NCBI RefSeq assembly: GCF_015351595.1
Contig: NZ_JADKPT010000004.1
Location: forward strand, 124,001-188,000
DNA: 64,000 nt
Source of the DNA: Flavobacterium sp. LC2016-12
GTDB lineage: Bacteria; Bacteroidota; Bacteroidia; Flavobacteriales; Flavobacteriaceae
Direction of reading: 5' to 3'
Shown: piece by piece, positions 42,024 through 51,304 of the stretch
How the letters are laid out: each line of letters begins with the position of its first letter
Position numbering within the stretch: position 1 is the stretch's first letter
Made by a program: the position numbers and the translations under genes
The notes under the pieces: generated by a model
The model's input: the letters and a program-made list of their open reading frames with translations, nothing else
Told to the model about the DNA's origin: nothing
Databases searched by the model: none

Positions 42024-43664
42024 CTATTTTGAGGTTTCCTTTTTAACCAATGCTCTCTTCGCAACATCATAATAATGTTCGATTGTAACATGATTGTCTT
42101 TGTCAGGTGTATTCTCTAACTCGTAAGCTTTCTTAAAGCCTTTCAGTTTTACTTTGATATTTTCATCAATAGCACGAGTTTCTTTAAACTCACGAATTAA
42201 ATCCAAAACATCGTGTGCAATATATTCTGTATCGTGTGCGTTGATAATGACTTTTGAGTTTTCAGGAATCTCATTTAATGTCAACTTAATAGCTGCTTTG
42301 TTCAAGAAAGAAACTTCCTGAGCTAAGTCGATATGAATAACATCGCCGTCTTCGTATTCTTCTTTTTTAAAGCTGTAAGCTCTTTTCAGGTTTCCTCTCA
42401 GTACAAAAATAATACTGATGATAATTCCTAATGCAACACCTTTCAATAAATCTGTCGCTACAACAAATACTAAAGTGGCAATAAAAGGCACGAATTGGTA
42501 TTTTCCTTTTTCCCAGAAATGGAAGAAAGTTGCCGGTTTAGCTAGTTTGTATCCAACTAATATTAAAACAGTTGCTAAAGTAGCCAACGGAATTTTATTT
42601 AATATTGCCGGAATACTCAATACACTTACTAACAAAAGTACACCGTGAATAATAGCTGACATCTTAGATTTTGCACCTGCATTATTATTTGCAGATGATC
42701 TAACTACAACTGATGTCATTGGTAAACCTCCTAAAAGTGAACTCACGATATTACCAATTCCCTGAGCTCTTAACTCAACATTTGTGTTGGTATAACGTTT
42801 TTGAACGTCCATTCTGTCAGCAGCTTCAATACATAGTAAAGTTTCAATAGAAGCTACAATGGCAATTGTAACAGCTACTACCCAAACCTGCGGATTTGTT
42901 ACGGCAGCAAAATTTGGCGTAATAAGAATTGATTTAAATTCGTCAAAAGATTTTGGAACTGGCAAAGAAACCAAATGTTCTTTTGCAATTGCCAATGAGC
43001 TTCCTGTAGAAGTAAAAACTTCATTTAAAACTACACCTGCAATAACCGCGATAAGTGCTCCCGGAACTAGTTTTAGTTTCTTCAAAAAAGAAACTTTATC
43101 CCAGGCAATTAATATTACAAATGAAACTAACGAAATAACTACAGCTCCTAATTGAATATGATTAATTACATCAAATAAAAAGGAGAATGAATTGCTACCA
43201 TCATTCTGAATAAAAGCCTGATCACCCTCAAAGTCAGCATCATAACCAAAAGCGTGTGGCAATTGTTTCAGAATAATAATAATCCCGATACCCGCAAGCA
43301 TTCCTTCGATTACATTGGTTGGAAAATAATTTGAAATACTTCCGGCTTTTAAAAATCCTAATGCTAATTGAATTAATCCAGCAATAAAAACAGACATTAA
43401 AAAAACATCGAAGGCACCCAAATCAGTGATAGCGGTAAGAATAATAGCTGTTAAACCAGCTGCCGGACCGGATACACTAATATGTGACTGGCTTAAAAAA
43501 CCTACCACAATACCACCAACAACACCTGCGATAATTCCAGAGAATAACGGCGCTCCAGAAGCCATTGCAATACCTAAACACAATGGAAGAGCCACCAAGA
43601 AAACCACCAAACCTGAAGCAAAATCAGATTTAAGGTTGGCAAAAAGATTAATTTTTTTTGACAT
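42024..43664 (-). CDS. SulP-family inorganic anion transporter with STAS domain
   Basis: This 546-residue protein has an N-terminal membrane domain of about 12-14 helices, with the SulP motif ASGAPLFSGIIAGVVGGIVV and QSHISVSGPAAGLTAIIL. A shortened C-terminal STAS domain lies at about 440-520 (VIHIDLAQEVSFLNKAAIKL, TEYIAHDVLDLIREFKETRA). SulP proteins carry sulfate or bicarbonate. Because the next gene is a carbonic anhydrase, bicarbonate (BicA-like, Na+-dependent) is the more likely substrate. Confidence 0.92.
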   Translation of the reverse strand: MSKKINLFANLKSDFASGLVVFLVALPLCLGIAMASGAPLFSGIIAGVVGGIVVGFLSQSHISVSGPAAGLTAIILTAITDLGAFDVFLMSVFIAGLIQLALGFLKAGSISNYFPTNVIEGMLAGIGIIIILKQLPHAFGYDADFEGDQAFIQNDGSNSFSFLFDVINHIQLGAVVISLVSFVILIAWDKVSFLKKLKLVPGALIAVIAGVVLNEVFTSTGSSLAIAKEHLVSLPVPKSFDEFKSILITPNFAAVTNPQVWVVAVTIAIVASIETLLCIEAADRMDVQKRYTNTNVELRAQGIGNIVSSLLGGLPMTSVVVRSSANNNAGAKSKMSAIIHGVLLLVSVLSIPAILNKIPLATLATVLILVGYKLAKPATFFHFWEKGKYQFVPFIATLVFVVATDLLKGVALGIIISIIFVLRGNLKRAYSFKKEEYEDGDVIHIDLAQEVSFLNKAAIKLTLNEIPENSKVIINAHDTEYIAHDVLDLIREFKETRAIDENIKVKLKGFKKAYELENTPDKDNHVTIEHYYDVAKRALVKKETSK

Positions 43665-43743
43665 AATACAATACTAAAAATTGATACATTAAAGATCTAC
43701 TGCATTTACTATAAATACAGTTAGTTTAAAATAATCGGAAGTA

Positions 43744-44028
43744 TTATACTAAATTGGGAGGTGGAGCAAATATGCTCGGCGAAATATTGTCTAATTTTAC
43801 AATATTTTCAGACACGATAGTCTTTTTTTCAATATAAACAGGCATTACAACTTCATGGTGAAGTATTGCCGGATAAACCGCAGCCTTTAGTTCTTTGTGT
43901 GAATGCTCCTCTTCAGAAAAACTGAAGAATATAGACGTATCATTACTTTTCTTCATCAACGTCACAACAGTAGGCGTTGCCAGGAAAGCAATAAATATGA
44001 ATAATAATATGCGAGCGACTAATTTCAT
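43744..44028 (-). CDS. small protein with one membrane segment, unknown
   Basis: From ATG 44028 (MKLVARILLFIFIAFLATPT) it has 94 residues with an N-terminal hydrophobic segment (signal or anchor). The rest is polar, with KKSNDTSIFFSFSEEEHSHK and a Pro-rich end (ISPSIFAPPPNLV). The Met nine codons upstream of this one is less likely. I recall similar uncharacterised proteins next to transporter genes in Flavobacteria but cannot name the family. Confidence 0.6.
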   Translation of the reverse strand: MKLVARILLFIFIAFLATPTVVTLMKKSNDTSIFFSFSEEEHSHKELKAAVYPAILHHEVVMPVYIEKKTIVSENIVKLDNISPSIFAPPPNLV

Positions 44029-44103
44029 TGTCGCAAAAATAGTGTTAAACAAATAAAATCAAAGCCTGAAGCAAAAATTTTTATAGAAATTTAACATTCA
44101 TAA

Positions 44104-44141
44104 AAAAAGCAGTATCATCTATAGCGATAATGCTGCTTTTT
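44104..44141. terminator. terminator hairpin downstream of dps
   Basis: AAAAAGCAGTATCATC / GATAATGCTGCTTTTT stem with a 6-base loop. It lies 22 bases after the dps stop on the minus strand. Confidence 0.75.
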
Positions 44142-44162
44142 AAATTATTTATAAACAACGAA

Positions 44163-44642
44163 TTACAACTCTTCTTCAAGCCATGCATTCATCATCCAAA
44201 TCGTTTTTTCCTGCTCCGCAATGAAGTCACTCATCATAGAATTTGTCCCTTCATCATTGATTTCAGCTGACTGATTTAAGATTTCTCTTTCAATTTTAAG
44301 TAAATCTGATAAAGAATGTACGATCAATTGAACTGCTTTTTCATCATTTGAAATATTTTTTCCAACTGTCAATTTGTTATTTTTTATGTAGTCTTCAAAA
44401 GTATGTAAAGGAGTTCCGCCAATTGTCAAAACTCTCTCCGCTATCATATCAATTTTTAATTGAGAATCTGTGTATAATTCCTCAAATTTTACATGTAAAT
44501 CAAAGAAACGTTTTCCTCTAATATTCCAATGTATCCCTCTTAAATTTTGGTAGTAAACCTGAAAATTAGACAATAAGACATTCAATTCTTTTACTAACAA
44601 TTCTGACTCTTTTACAGGTAATCCTAAAATATTCGTTTTCAT
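44163..44642 (-). CDS. dps: Dps-family ferritin-like protein
   Basis: This 159-residue protein of the ferritin fold has dinuclear ligands His38 (LRGIHWNIRG), His50 and Glu54 (FFDLHVKFEELYTD), Asp65 and Glu69 (KIDMIAERV). It forms 12-subunit shells that oxidise Fe2+ with hydrogen peroxide and protect DNA. It is divergent from oxyR, with a -7 motif TAAATTTG on the minus strand at 44671-44678, so OxyR control is likely. Confidence 0.94.
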   Translation of the reverse strand: MKTNILGLPVKESELLVKELNVLLSNFQVYYQNLRGIHWNIRGKRFFDLHVKFEELYTDSQLKIDMIAERVLTIGGTPLHTFEDYIKNNKLTVGKNISNDEKAVQLIVHSLSDLLKIEREILNQSAEINDEGTNSMMSDFIAEQEKTIWMMNAWLEEEL

Positions 44643-44670
44643 CTTTTTATTATTTTACAGTAAGTTACTA

Positions 44671-44730
44671 CAAATTTAAAGTAACTCCTTAAAAAAAGTT
44701 ATAAAAAAAAATTATATTTTCTTATTTTTG
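44671..44730. promoter_or_regulatory. divergent dps/oxyR promoter region
   Basis: TAAATTTG on the minus strand (44671-44678) is 29 bases before dps, and TATTTTTG on the plus strand (44723-44730) is 21 bases before oxyR. The region is the expected OxyR binding site, but no clear ATAG-type repeat was recognised. Confidence 0.6.
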
Positions 44731-44750
44731 CATCACAAAATACTATCAAA

Positions 44751-45692
44751 ATGACGATAACTCAATTACAATATGTGTTAGCAGTTGCCGAACACAAAAA
44801 CTTTACCCTTGCTGCCGAAAAATGTTTTGTGACGCAACCCACTTTAAGCATGCAGATTCAGAAAATTGAAGAAGAACTTAACATTTTAATTTTCGACAGA
44901 AGCAAAAAACCTATTCAACTTACAGACATTGGTCAGAAAATTGTAAATCAGGCTAAAAATATTGTAAACGAAGCAGATAGAATCAAAGATATTGTAGAAC
45001 AGCAAAAAGGTTTCATTGGAGGAGAATTCCGTTTGGGAATAATACCGACGATTATGCCAACTCTTTTACCAATGTTCCTGAACAATTTCATTAAAAAATA
45101 TCCAAAAGTAAAACTCTTAATCGAAGAGCTGAATACAGATGAAATTATTGTGAAACTTAAAAATGGCCATCTTGATGCTGCCATTGCCGCTACTCCGCTT
45201 GAAGATGAAAAAATAAAAGAAATTGTGTTGTATTTTGAGCCGTTTGTAGCTTACATACCGGAACAACATGCTAATTTTCAGAAAGAAGAAATTGAGGTAG
45301 CCGACTTAAATATCAACGAAATTTTGCTTTTGCAGGACGGACATTGTTTTAGAGATGGTATTTTGAATTTATGCAAAAACGGAACTGATGTCGAACAAAA
45401 CAATTTTCAGATTCAAAGCGGAAGTTTTGAAACGCTGATAAAATTGGCCGACGAAGGCTTGGGCACAACGTTACTACCGTACTTGCACACCATGGATTTA
45501 AAAGATTCCGATAAACTGAAACTACGTAATTTTAAGGAACCAAAGCCTGCCCGTGAGGTAAGTTTAATTTACCCGAAGAGCGAATTAAAAATGCAAATCA
45601 TTGACGCACTTCGATCAACCATTGCCGGAGTTGTAAAAGGAGCAATTGTTTTTCAGAATGTGCAAATCATCAGTCCGCTATCAAAGAAATAA
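44751..45692 (+). CDS. oxyR: OxyR hydrogen-peroxide-responsive LysR regulator
   Basis: This 313-residue LysR protein has a winged helix at 1-60 (FTLAAEKCFVTQPTLSMQIQ). The effector domain carries QDGHCFRDGILNLC with Cys199 and Cys208, the same positions and spacing as the redox cysteines of E. coli OxyR. It senses H2O2 by disulfide formation and activates antioxidant genes. It is divergent from dps, a classical target. It has its own terminator. Confidence 0.96.
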   Translation: MTITQLQYVLAVAEHKNFTLAAEKCFVTQPTLSMQIQKIEEELNILIFDRSKKPIQLTDIGQKIVNQAKNIVNEADRIKDIVEQQKGFIGGEFRLGIIPTIMPTLLPMFLNNFIKKYPKVKLLIEELNTDEIIVKLKNGHLDAAIAATPLEDEKIKEIVLYFEPFVAYIPEQHANFQKEEIEVADLNINEILLLQDGHCFRDGILNLCKNGTDVEQNNFQIQSGSFETLIKLADEGLGTTLLPYLHTMDLKDSDKLKLRNFKEPKPAREVSLIYPKSELKMQIIDALRSTIAGVVKGAIVFQNVQIISPLSKK

Positions 45693-45695
45693 AAA

Positions 45696-45727
45696 TAAAA
45701 AAGGAGCCAATTTGGCTCCTTTTTTTA
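45696..45727 (+). terminator. oxyR terminator
   Basis: AAAAGGAGCCAA / TTGGCTCCTTTT is a perfect stem with almost no loop, followed by TTTATAC; also usable by the convergent small gene. Confidence 0.85.
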
Positions 45728-45922
45728 TACTTTTATTAGTAGTAGACTTTGTTTTAATTCTGGTTTTTCAATAATAAAATTCAATAACCATTCTTGCAAT
45801 TGTTCCATCTCATACGGTAACAGTGTTTTGATAGCTTTTTCCAGCTCTTTGCAGAAAAGTATCGGATCGAAACTAACTCTCTCAAGTATTGATTTCGTGT
45901 AATCAAACATCATTTTTGACAT
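45725..45922 (-). CDS. small conserved protein of unknown function
   Basis: This 65-residue protein (MSKMMFDYTKSILERVSFDP) is acidic-basic balanced and helical, with no membrane segment. From memory it is conserved, and of the same length, in many Flavobacteria. Its stop overlaps the oxyR terminator hairpin, which could also end this gene. Function unknown. Confidence 0.75.
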   Translation of the reverse strand: MSKMMFDYTKSILERVSFDPILFCKELEKAIKTLLPYEMEQLQEWLLNFIIEKPELKQSLLLIKV

Positions 45923-46088
45923 AATAAAATAAGATTTTTGGGGGTTATCTATATTTCTAAACTCGCACCAAATTTAAACAAATAACATATACAAAGCTTT
46001 ATTTTAACTATTTTTTTTAAAAACTTTAGCAACGAAACCGTTTTCTTAGTACAGATAAATCAATATAGAACCATTATAAATAACTAAT

Positions 46089-46754
46089 TTAAACCCTTTT
46101 AAAGGCTCGAAACATCTCTCGTTTTCCCGGCGGACCCGCTAACTTTTCGACTGTAAAACCAACAGCAATCATACTTCTTTTAACAACTCCACGAGCAGCA
46201 TATGTAACTAAAACACCATTTGGTTTTAAACTATTGTACATTTTCTGAAAAATTTCAGTACTCCATAATTCGGGTTGAACCCGATACCCGAAGGCATCAA
46301 AGTAAATCAAATCAAAAGTTTCAAAATCATCTATTTCATCAAAAAATTGTTTTCTTTTGGTTAACGAGAACTGATCGCAAATTTCTACTTTATTATCCCA
46401 TTCACATTTATGCATTTTCTCAAAAATGTTATGAAATTCCAATGCTTCCAGCTCTTCTACATAATTCATAGCTAAAACTTCTTCAGCATTTACAGGGTAT
46501 GCTTCTACCCCAACATAATCAATCTTCTGATTTTTTTTATCTGATTCTAAAAAAGTAATAAAAGCATTTAATCCAGTTCCAAAACCTATTTCAAGAATAC
46601 TAACCGGGTCTTTTTCAAATAAAGAAAGTCCGTTTTTTATAAATACATGTTTTGCTTCCTGAATGGCACCGTGTTTCGAATGATAACATTCATCCCATTC
46701 TTTCAAATGAATTGTAGTTGAACCATCTAGCGTTTTAATTATTTCTCTTTCCAC
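46089..46754 (-). CDS. mnmD: tRNA 5-methylaminomethyl-2-thiouridine methyltransferase (MnmD-like)
   Basis: This 221-residue SAM-dependent methyltransferase has motif I ILEIGFGTGLNAFITFLE at about 53-70, the acidic motif DLIYFDAFGYRVQPELWSTE at about 148-167, and a C-terminal GPPGKREMFRAF. It matches the methyltransferase half of MnmC, which occurs alone as MnmD in many bacteria, and methylates nm5s2U34 in tRNA wobble positions. The minus-strand -7 motif TAAATTTG (46807-46814) lies 53 bases upstream. Confidence 0.9.
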   Translation of the reverse strand: MEREIIKTLDGSTTIHLKEWDECYHSKHGAIQEAKHVFIKNGLSLFEKDPVSILEIGFGTGLNAFITFLESDKKNQKIDYVGVEAYPVNAEEVLAMNYVEELEALEFHNIFEKMHKCEWDNKVEICDQFSLTKRKQFFDEIDDFETFDLIYFDAFGYRVQPELWSTEIFQKMYNSLKPNGVLVTYAARGVVKRSMIAVGFTVEKLAGPPGKREMFRAFKRV

Positions 46755-47061
46755 CTTTTCAATATTTACAATCTGATTTTATACTTTTTCAGACCATTTT
46801 ACTAGTCAAATTTAGTCAAAACAAATGCGTAAAGCCTTAAAAAACGATACTTTTTTCATAAATTCTTTATAAAAGTCAGTGATTTTTTTAGGTTTATTAT
46901 AAGATAAATAAATCTCAGTTAAAGGCCGTAATTAATACAGTTTTAGCAAGTAATTTATATATTTTTACTTAATTTTGCATTTAATAAAACCTATTTTACA
47001 CCAAATCATCACGTTAGAAGTCTTTCTGTTGAGATGAAAATTAGATAAAACATATATTATT
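46755..47061. promoter_or_regulatory. divergent promoter region mnmD / ilvE
   Basis: This 307-base gene-free stretch holds TAAATTTG on the minus strand (46807-46814), inside the tandem words AGTCAAATTTAGTCAAA, for mnmD, and TAATTTTG on the plus strand (46970-46977) for ilvE, leaving an ilvE leader of about 80 bases. No leader-peptide or riboswitch structure was recognised. Confidence 0.55.
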
Positions 47062-48132
47062 ATGAGTACAACTCAAACAAGCAAAATTGAAATCAGAAAA
47101 GCTACATCTTCCAAAATAAGCGCGGTAGACTTTGAAAACTTAAACTTTGGTGCTGTTTTTACAGACCATTTATTCGAATGTGATTTTAAAAATGGAGAAT
47201 GGCAAAATCCTGTCATTAAGCCGTATGCTCCTATTTTAATGGATCCTTCTTCAAAAGTCTTTCATTACGGTCAGGCTATTTTTGAAGGAATGAAAGCTTA
47301 TAAAGATGAAAATAATGATGTTTGGTTGTTTAGACCTGATGAAAACTACAAACGTTTCAATAATTCTGCTGTACGTATGGCAATGCCAGAAGTTCCGGAA
47401 GCTATTTTTATGGATGGTTTAAATGAATTATTGAAAATCGATCAGGAATGGATTCAAAGAGGAAACGGAGCAAGTATGTACATCCGTCCCTTTATGATTG
47501 CTACAGGACCTGGTGTTATTGCAAATCCGTCTGACGAATATAAATTCATGATTTTACTTTCACCTGCAAAATCATATTATGGTGGCGAAGTAAAAGTAAT
47601 TATAGCTGAACATTATAGTAGAGCTGCAAATGGTGGAATTGGAGCTGCAAAAGCGGCTGGAAATTATGCTGCACAGTTTTACCCAACTAATTTGGCTAAC
47701 AAAGACGGCTTCCAACAAGTAATCTGGACAGATGATGCAACGCATACTAAATTAGAAGAAGCGGGAACAATGAACGTTTTCTTCAGAATTAATGACACTT
47801 TAATGACTGCTCCAACAAGCGAAAGAATTTTAGATGGTATTACCAGAAAAAGTTTGATTGCTATGGCTGAAAAAGAGGGATTGAATGTAGAGGTTCGTCC
47901 TGTTCTTGTATCAGAATTAGTAGAAGCGGCTAAAAACGGATCTTTAAAAGAAATTTTTGGAGCCGGAACTGCTGCCGTAATTAGCGTAATCAAAGGATTC
48001 TCTTATCAGGATGTTTATTACGAAATGACTCCAATTGAAAATTCTTATGCTTCTTTATTAAAAGAAAAACTAACAAGTCTTCAAAACAAGCTTTCTGAAG
48101 ATACTTTTGGCTGGACTGTTAAGGTTCAATAA
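47062..48132 (+). CDS. ilvE: branched-chain amino acid aminotransferase
   Basis: This 356-residue PLP class IV aminotransferase of the longer, eukaryote-like BCAT type has KVFHYGQAIFEGMKAY at about 72-87, the PLP lysine in GGIGAAKAAGNYAAQFYPTN (about 192-211), and SERILDGITRKSLIAMAEKE. It makes or degrades valine, leucine and isoleucine with 2-oxoglutarate. It is a single gene with its own promoter and terminator. Confidence 0.95.
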   Translation: MSTTQTSKIEIRKATSSKISAVDFENLNFGAVFTDHLFECDFKNGEWQNPVIKPYAPILMDPSSKVFHYGQAIFEGMKAYKDENNDVWLFRPDENYKRFNNSAVRMAMPEVPEAIFMDGLNELLKIDQEWIQRGNGASMYIRPFMIATGPGVIANPSDEYKFMILLSPAKSYYGGEVKVIIAEHYSRAANGGIGAAKAAGNYAAQFYPTNLANKDGFQQVIWTDDATHTKLEEAGTMNVFFRINDTLMTAPTSERILDGITRKSLIAMAEKEGLNVEVRPVLVSELVEAAKNGSLKEIFGAGTAAVISVIKGFSYQDVYYEMTPIENSYASLLKEKLTSLQNKLSEDTFGWTVKVQ

Positions 48133-48152
48133 TCAAAAGATATTTATAAAAA

Positions 48153-48187
48153 CAAACCCGACAGATTCTGAGAATTTGTCGGGTTTT
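48153..48187. terminator. bidirectional terminator after ilvE
   Basis: AAACCCGACA / TGTCGGGTTT with a 13-base loop and flanking A and T runs, between convergent ilvE and the MazG-like gene. Confidence 0.85.
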
Positions 48188-48192
48188 CTATT

Positions 48193-48573
48193 TTATAAAA
48201 GCTTAGAAAAATCGGGTTTAAAGTAATTTGGACCTTTCATAACTTTTCCGTCTTCACGATAAATTGGCTGACCATCTTCACCTAATTTACTCATATTACT
48301 ACGCTGAATTTCATCAAAAACAGCTTCAATTTTATCCTGCAAACCATGCTCAATAATGGTTCCGCACAAAATATACATCATATCTCCAAGGGCATCTGCA
48401 ATTTCAACCAAATCATTATTCTGAACTGCATCGAGATACTCTTCGTTCTCTTCCTTCATTAAATTATAACGAAGATACTTTTTAGTTTCACCCACATCTG
48501 CAATCGGAGTTTCACTGTGTCCTATTTTAAAAGCAGTATGAAATTCCTTTACTGCGTCTATTTGTTTTTTCAT
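48193..48573 (-). CDS. MazG-like nucleoside triphosphate pyrophosphohydrolase
   Basis: From ATG 48573 (MKKQIDAVKEFHTAFKIGHS) there are 126 residues. The all-alpha NTP-PPase motif is EENEEYLDAV (ExxE) with EIADALGDMMYILCG (ExxD), which bind Mg2+, followed by a C-terminal tail YREDGKVMKGPNYFKPDF common to phage- and Bacteroidota-type members. It probably hydrolyses non-canonical or excess NTPs. A longer frame from 48651 runs over the divergent promoter and is rejected. Confidence 0.9.
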   Translation of the reverse strand: MKKQIDAVKEFHTAFKIGHSETPIADVGETKKYLRYNLMKEENEEYLDAVQNNDLVEIADALGDMMYILCGTIIEHGLQDKIEAVFDEIQRSNMSKLGEDGQPIYREDGKVMKGPNYFKPDFSKLL

Positions 48574-48639
48574 ATGTAGATAAATTTGTTTTTTAATGAA
48601 ATGAAAAGCCAAATTAGCAACTATTCGTATACAATTCTC

Positions 48640-48647
48640 TAAATTTG
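48640..48647 (+). promoter_or_regulatory. promoter -7 element of small membrane protein gene
   Basis: TAAATTTG is an exact match to TAnnTTTG, 19 bases before ATG 48667. Confidence 0.6.
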
Positions 48648-48666
48648 CCAAAAATAATTTTCAACT

Positions 48667-48855
48667 ATGTTTAGTCAGGGACAATTAATATTCGCAGTCT
48701 GTTTTTTCATCGCCTTTGTAATCGTAATGATATTTGCTTATCGAAAAGATCTTGCATTGCACAAGATTTTTTATAAAGGAAACTACAAAGTCCTGATCGT
48801 CTTTCTACTTTTTATTGCCATCTTATTTGTTATCAAATTCTTTTTTAAAAGATAA
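48667..48855 (+). CDS. small two-helix membrane protein
   Basis: This 62-residue protein has hydrophobic segments at about 5-25 (GQLIFAVCFFIAFVIVMIFA) and 42-60 (KVLIVFLLFIAILFVIKFFF), with a basic loop between (RKDLALHKIFYKGNYK). It has a consensus promoter. From memory it is conserved in Flavobacteria. Function unknown. Confidence 0.8.
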   Translation: MFSQGQLIFAVCFFIAFVIVMIFAYRKDLALHKIFYKGNYKVLIVFLLFIAILFVIKFFFKR

Positions 48856-49052
48856 TTTCGTAATTTATTTCTATATTTAAAAATATAAAATAAATGCCGA
48901 AGTTTCACAATTAAACTTCATCAGAATCGTTCTGTTTAAAGTTAATTTTAAGTAGAAACAACAATTTAAAAAGTATACTTTTATTTTTTTTCTGCTATAG
49001 TGCGACTAGTAATAAAATTTATAACTTTACGACACCAATCAACCTACCACCA

Positions 49053-50192
49053 ATGAAGATTTTAAAATATTTATTTCTTTTATCGTTATTAAGCTTAGTT
49101 GCGCTAACCGTTTTTGTTGCTACACAAAAAGGGATTTTTTCTGTAGAAAGAAGCAAAGTCATCAACTCTCCCCGAGCGACTGTTTACAACTACGTAAACG
49201 ATTTTAGAAATTATGAAGATTTTGAATCCTGGTCGGTAGAAGATCCTACAATGAGAATGACTTTTCCTAACAAAACAGCTGGTAATGGCGCCTCTTTTTA
49301 TTGGGAAGGTTCTGAGGGAAAAGGGAATGCCATAACCTTAAAAACAAAAGAAGGAGAAAGCATTCAGCAAAAAATGAATTTTGATGGTACAGCAGCAGAT
49401 GTCAACTGGACATTTAAAGATACTTTGGCAGGCAAAACAAAAGTAACCTGGAAAGCCAAAGGAACTATGAGTTTCTTATTTAAAATTTACACTGCTTTAA
49501 ATGGTGGTTCAGATAATATCATTGGAACTATTTCTGAAAAAAGTTTGGCAAACATCGATAAAAATCTGGATTACGAAACCAGAACTTATGCGATAAAAGT
49601 TAATGGAGTAGTTAAAAAAATAGAAACCCCATATATCAAACAGACTTTTACAAGTGAAATTTCGAAGGTAAATAAAAATGCACGAATCGTAATTCCAAAG
49701 CTTATAGAATTCAGTGAGACAAATAGTTTATCAACTAATGGAAAACCTTTTATCATTTACCATACTTATGACACTGCAAGCGGATTGGCAAAAATTTCAA
49801 TCTGTTTACCGATAAATAAAGAAATCTCAACAAGTGCAGGAAGTGATATTACGGCAGGAAAACTAAATGGATTTGAAGCCGTAAAAACAACTTTAAAAGG
49901 AGATTACATTCATACAAATGAAGCAATTGCCAAAACAACTGCTTTTATCAATAATGAAAAAATTATTCCGGATTTAAGCTGGTCACATCTGGAAATATTG
50001 ACTATTAGTAAATTGGATACAAAAAGCCCATCAAAACTAATGACGGAAATCTATTTTCCAACAAAACCTAAAGTAATTCCGGTTGCAAAAGTTCCTGTTT
50101 ATCAACCTCAGACAGAAACTCAAACTGCTAAACCAGCGACTCCGGCTCCTGCTACACCAAAAACAACTGAAGAAGAAGACTCAGAATTCTAA
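49053..50192 (+). CDS. SRPBCC-family protein with effector-binding-like C-terminus
   Basis: This 379-residue protein has an N-terminal hydrophobic segment at 5-24 (signal or anchor). The SRPBCC (START-like, polyketide cyclase) domain lies at about 30-180 (SVERSKVINSPRATVYNYVN, DFRNYEDFESWSVEDP). It is followed at about 190-345 by a GyrI-like effector-binding fold, and a Pro/Thr-rich tail ends EEEDSEF. Such proteins bind hydrophobic ligands, but the ligand is unknown. It lies 102 bases upstream of the ECF sigma gene on the same strand. Confidence 0.82.
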   Translation: MKILKYLFLLSLLSLVALTVFVATQKGIFSVERSKVINSPRATVYNYVNDFRNYEDFESWSVEDPTMRMTFPNKTAGNGASFYWEGSEGKGNAITLKTKEGESIQQKMNFDGTAADVNWTFKDTLAGKTKVTWKAKGTMSFLFKIYTALNGGSDNIIGTISEKSLANIDKNLDYETRTYAIKVNGVVKKIETPYIKQTFTSEISKVNKNARIVIPKLIEFSETNSLSTNGKPFIIYHTYDTASGLAKISICLPINKEISTSAGSDITAGKLNGFEAVKTTLKGDYIHTNEAIAKTTAFINNEKIIPDLSWSHLEILTISKLDTKSPSKLMTEIYFPTKPKVIPVAKVPVYQPQTETQTAKPATPAPATPKTTEEEDSEF

Positions 50193-50294
50193 AAAAAAGT
50201 AAAGCCAATTAAACCTTTTGCTCCTAATTCATTCTAATCATTATAAGGTTAAAATTCCTAACTTTATATGTTGTAACAAGATAAAGGTTAAAGC

Positions 50295-50837
50295 TTGACA
50301 AACGAGAAGGAGTTTATAGCACAATTATTAGATCCTAAAACGCAAAATATTGCGTTTCAAAAACTCTTGTCTGATTATCAAAAACCTTTGTATAATCATA
50401 TTCGAAACATTGTTTTGAATCATGATGATGCCGATGATGTTTTACAAAATACTTTTGTAAAAGTGTTTCAGTACCTAAAAAGCTTCAAGGGAGAAAGCAA
50501 ACTCTTTTCCTGGATATATCGCATTGCAACAAATGAAGCCTTGACATTCCTAAACCAAAAAGCAAAGCTAAACGGAATAACATCCGAAGCTTTACAAAAT
50601 AAAGCCATAGATAATTTAAAAGCTGATACTTATTTTGACGGGGACGAAATTCAGATTAAACTCCAGAAAGCAATTGTCACCTTACCGGAAAAACAACAAT
50701 TAGTCTTTAAAATGAAATATTTTGAAGAATTAAAATACGAAGAAATTGCAGAAATTTTAGGAACATCAGTCGGTGCATTGAAAGCTTCTTATCATCATGC
50801 GGTTAAAAAAATTGAATTATATGTTACGTCAAATTAA
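50295..50837 (+). CDS. ECF-type RNA polymerase sigma factor
   Basis: This 180-residue protein has sigma region 2 in DADDVLQNTFVKVFQYLKSF, then ESKLFSWIYRIATNEALTFL, and region 4 in TLPEKQQLVFKMKYFEELKY, then EEIAEILGTSVGALKASYHH. The start is a TTG (50295); no ATG is in frame upstream before a stop, and the protein N-terminus (MTNEKEFIAQLL) is typical. It is followed within 33 bases by a single-pass protein and a periplasmic helical protein, forming a sigma/anti-sigma-like unit. Confidence 0.92.
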   Translation: MTNEKEFIAQLLDPKTQNIAFQKLLSDYQKPLYNHIRNIVLNHDDADDVLQNTFVKVFQYLKSFKGESKLFSWIYRIATNEALTFLNQKAKLNGITSEALQNKAIDNLKADTYFDGDEIQIKLQKAIVTLPEKQQLVFKMKYFEELKYEEIAEILGTSVGALKASYHHAVKKIELYVTSN

Positions 50838-50870
50838 ACCTTTTGTAACTAAACCTATCTTATAGACATT

Positions 50871-51287
50871 ATGAAAGCATTTAAATTAGAAAACGAACCG
50901 AAAATACAAACCGGATTTAAAACTCCGGATCATTATTTTGATACTTTATCGGCAAAAGTTTTACAACAGATAAACGAGGAAAAAGAAGTAAAAGTAATTC
51001 CGATTTACAAACGTAAAAAAGTACTTTCACTGGTTGCTGCTGCCGCAGTTGTAGTAACTCTGATGATTCCTGTAGTAAACAATTACAATGCAACATCAAA
51101 AGAACTGGACGAAGCTACTTTAGAGACTTACTTATCTTATCAATCCAATTTAAATCAATATGATTTAGCAAAAGAGCTTGATACTAAAGACATTGAAAAA
51201 CTTGGCAAAAACGTTGCTCTGGAGCAGGAAACTCTTGAAGATATTTTGTCATCAAATCCTAATCTTGAAAACTTAATTTCAGAATAA
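50871..51287 (+). CDS. single-pass membrane protein, likely anti-sigma factor
   Basis: This 138-residue protein has a cytoplasmic N-terminus of about 48 residues (GFKTPDHYFDTLSAKVLQQI) and a single transmembrane helix at about 50-68 (VLSLVAAAAVVVTLMIPVV). A periplasmic acidic helical tail ends NPNLENLISE. It lies 33 bases after the sigma gene and 17 before the next, so one operon. Its anti-sigma role is inferred from layout; no zinc-binding anti-sigma motif is seen. Confidence 0.8.
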   Translation: MKAFKLENEPKIQTGFKTPDHYFDTLSAKVLQQINEEKEVKVIPIYKRKKVLSLVAAAAVVVTLMIPVVNNYNATSKELDEATLETYLSYQSNLNQYDLAKELDTKDIEKLGKNVALEQETLEDILSSNPNLENLISE

Positions 51288-51304
51288 AACAAAAACTTAA
51301 AAAG

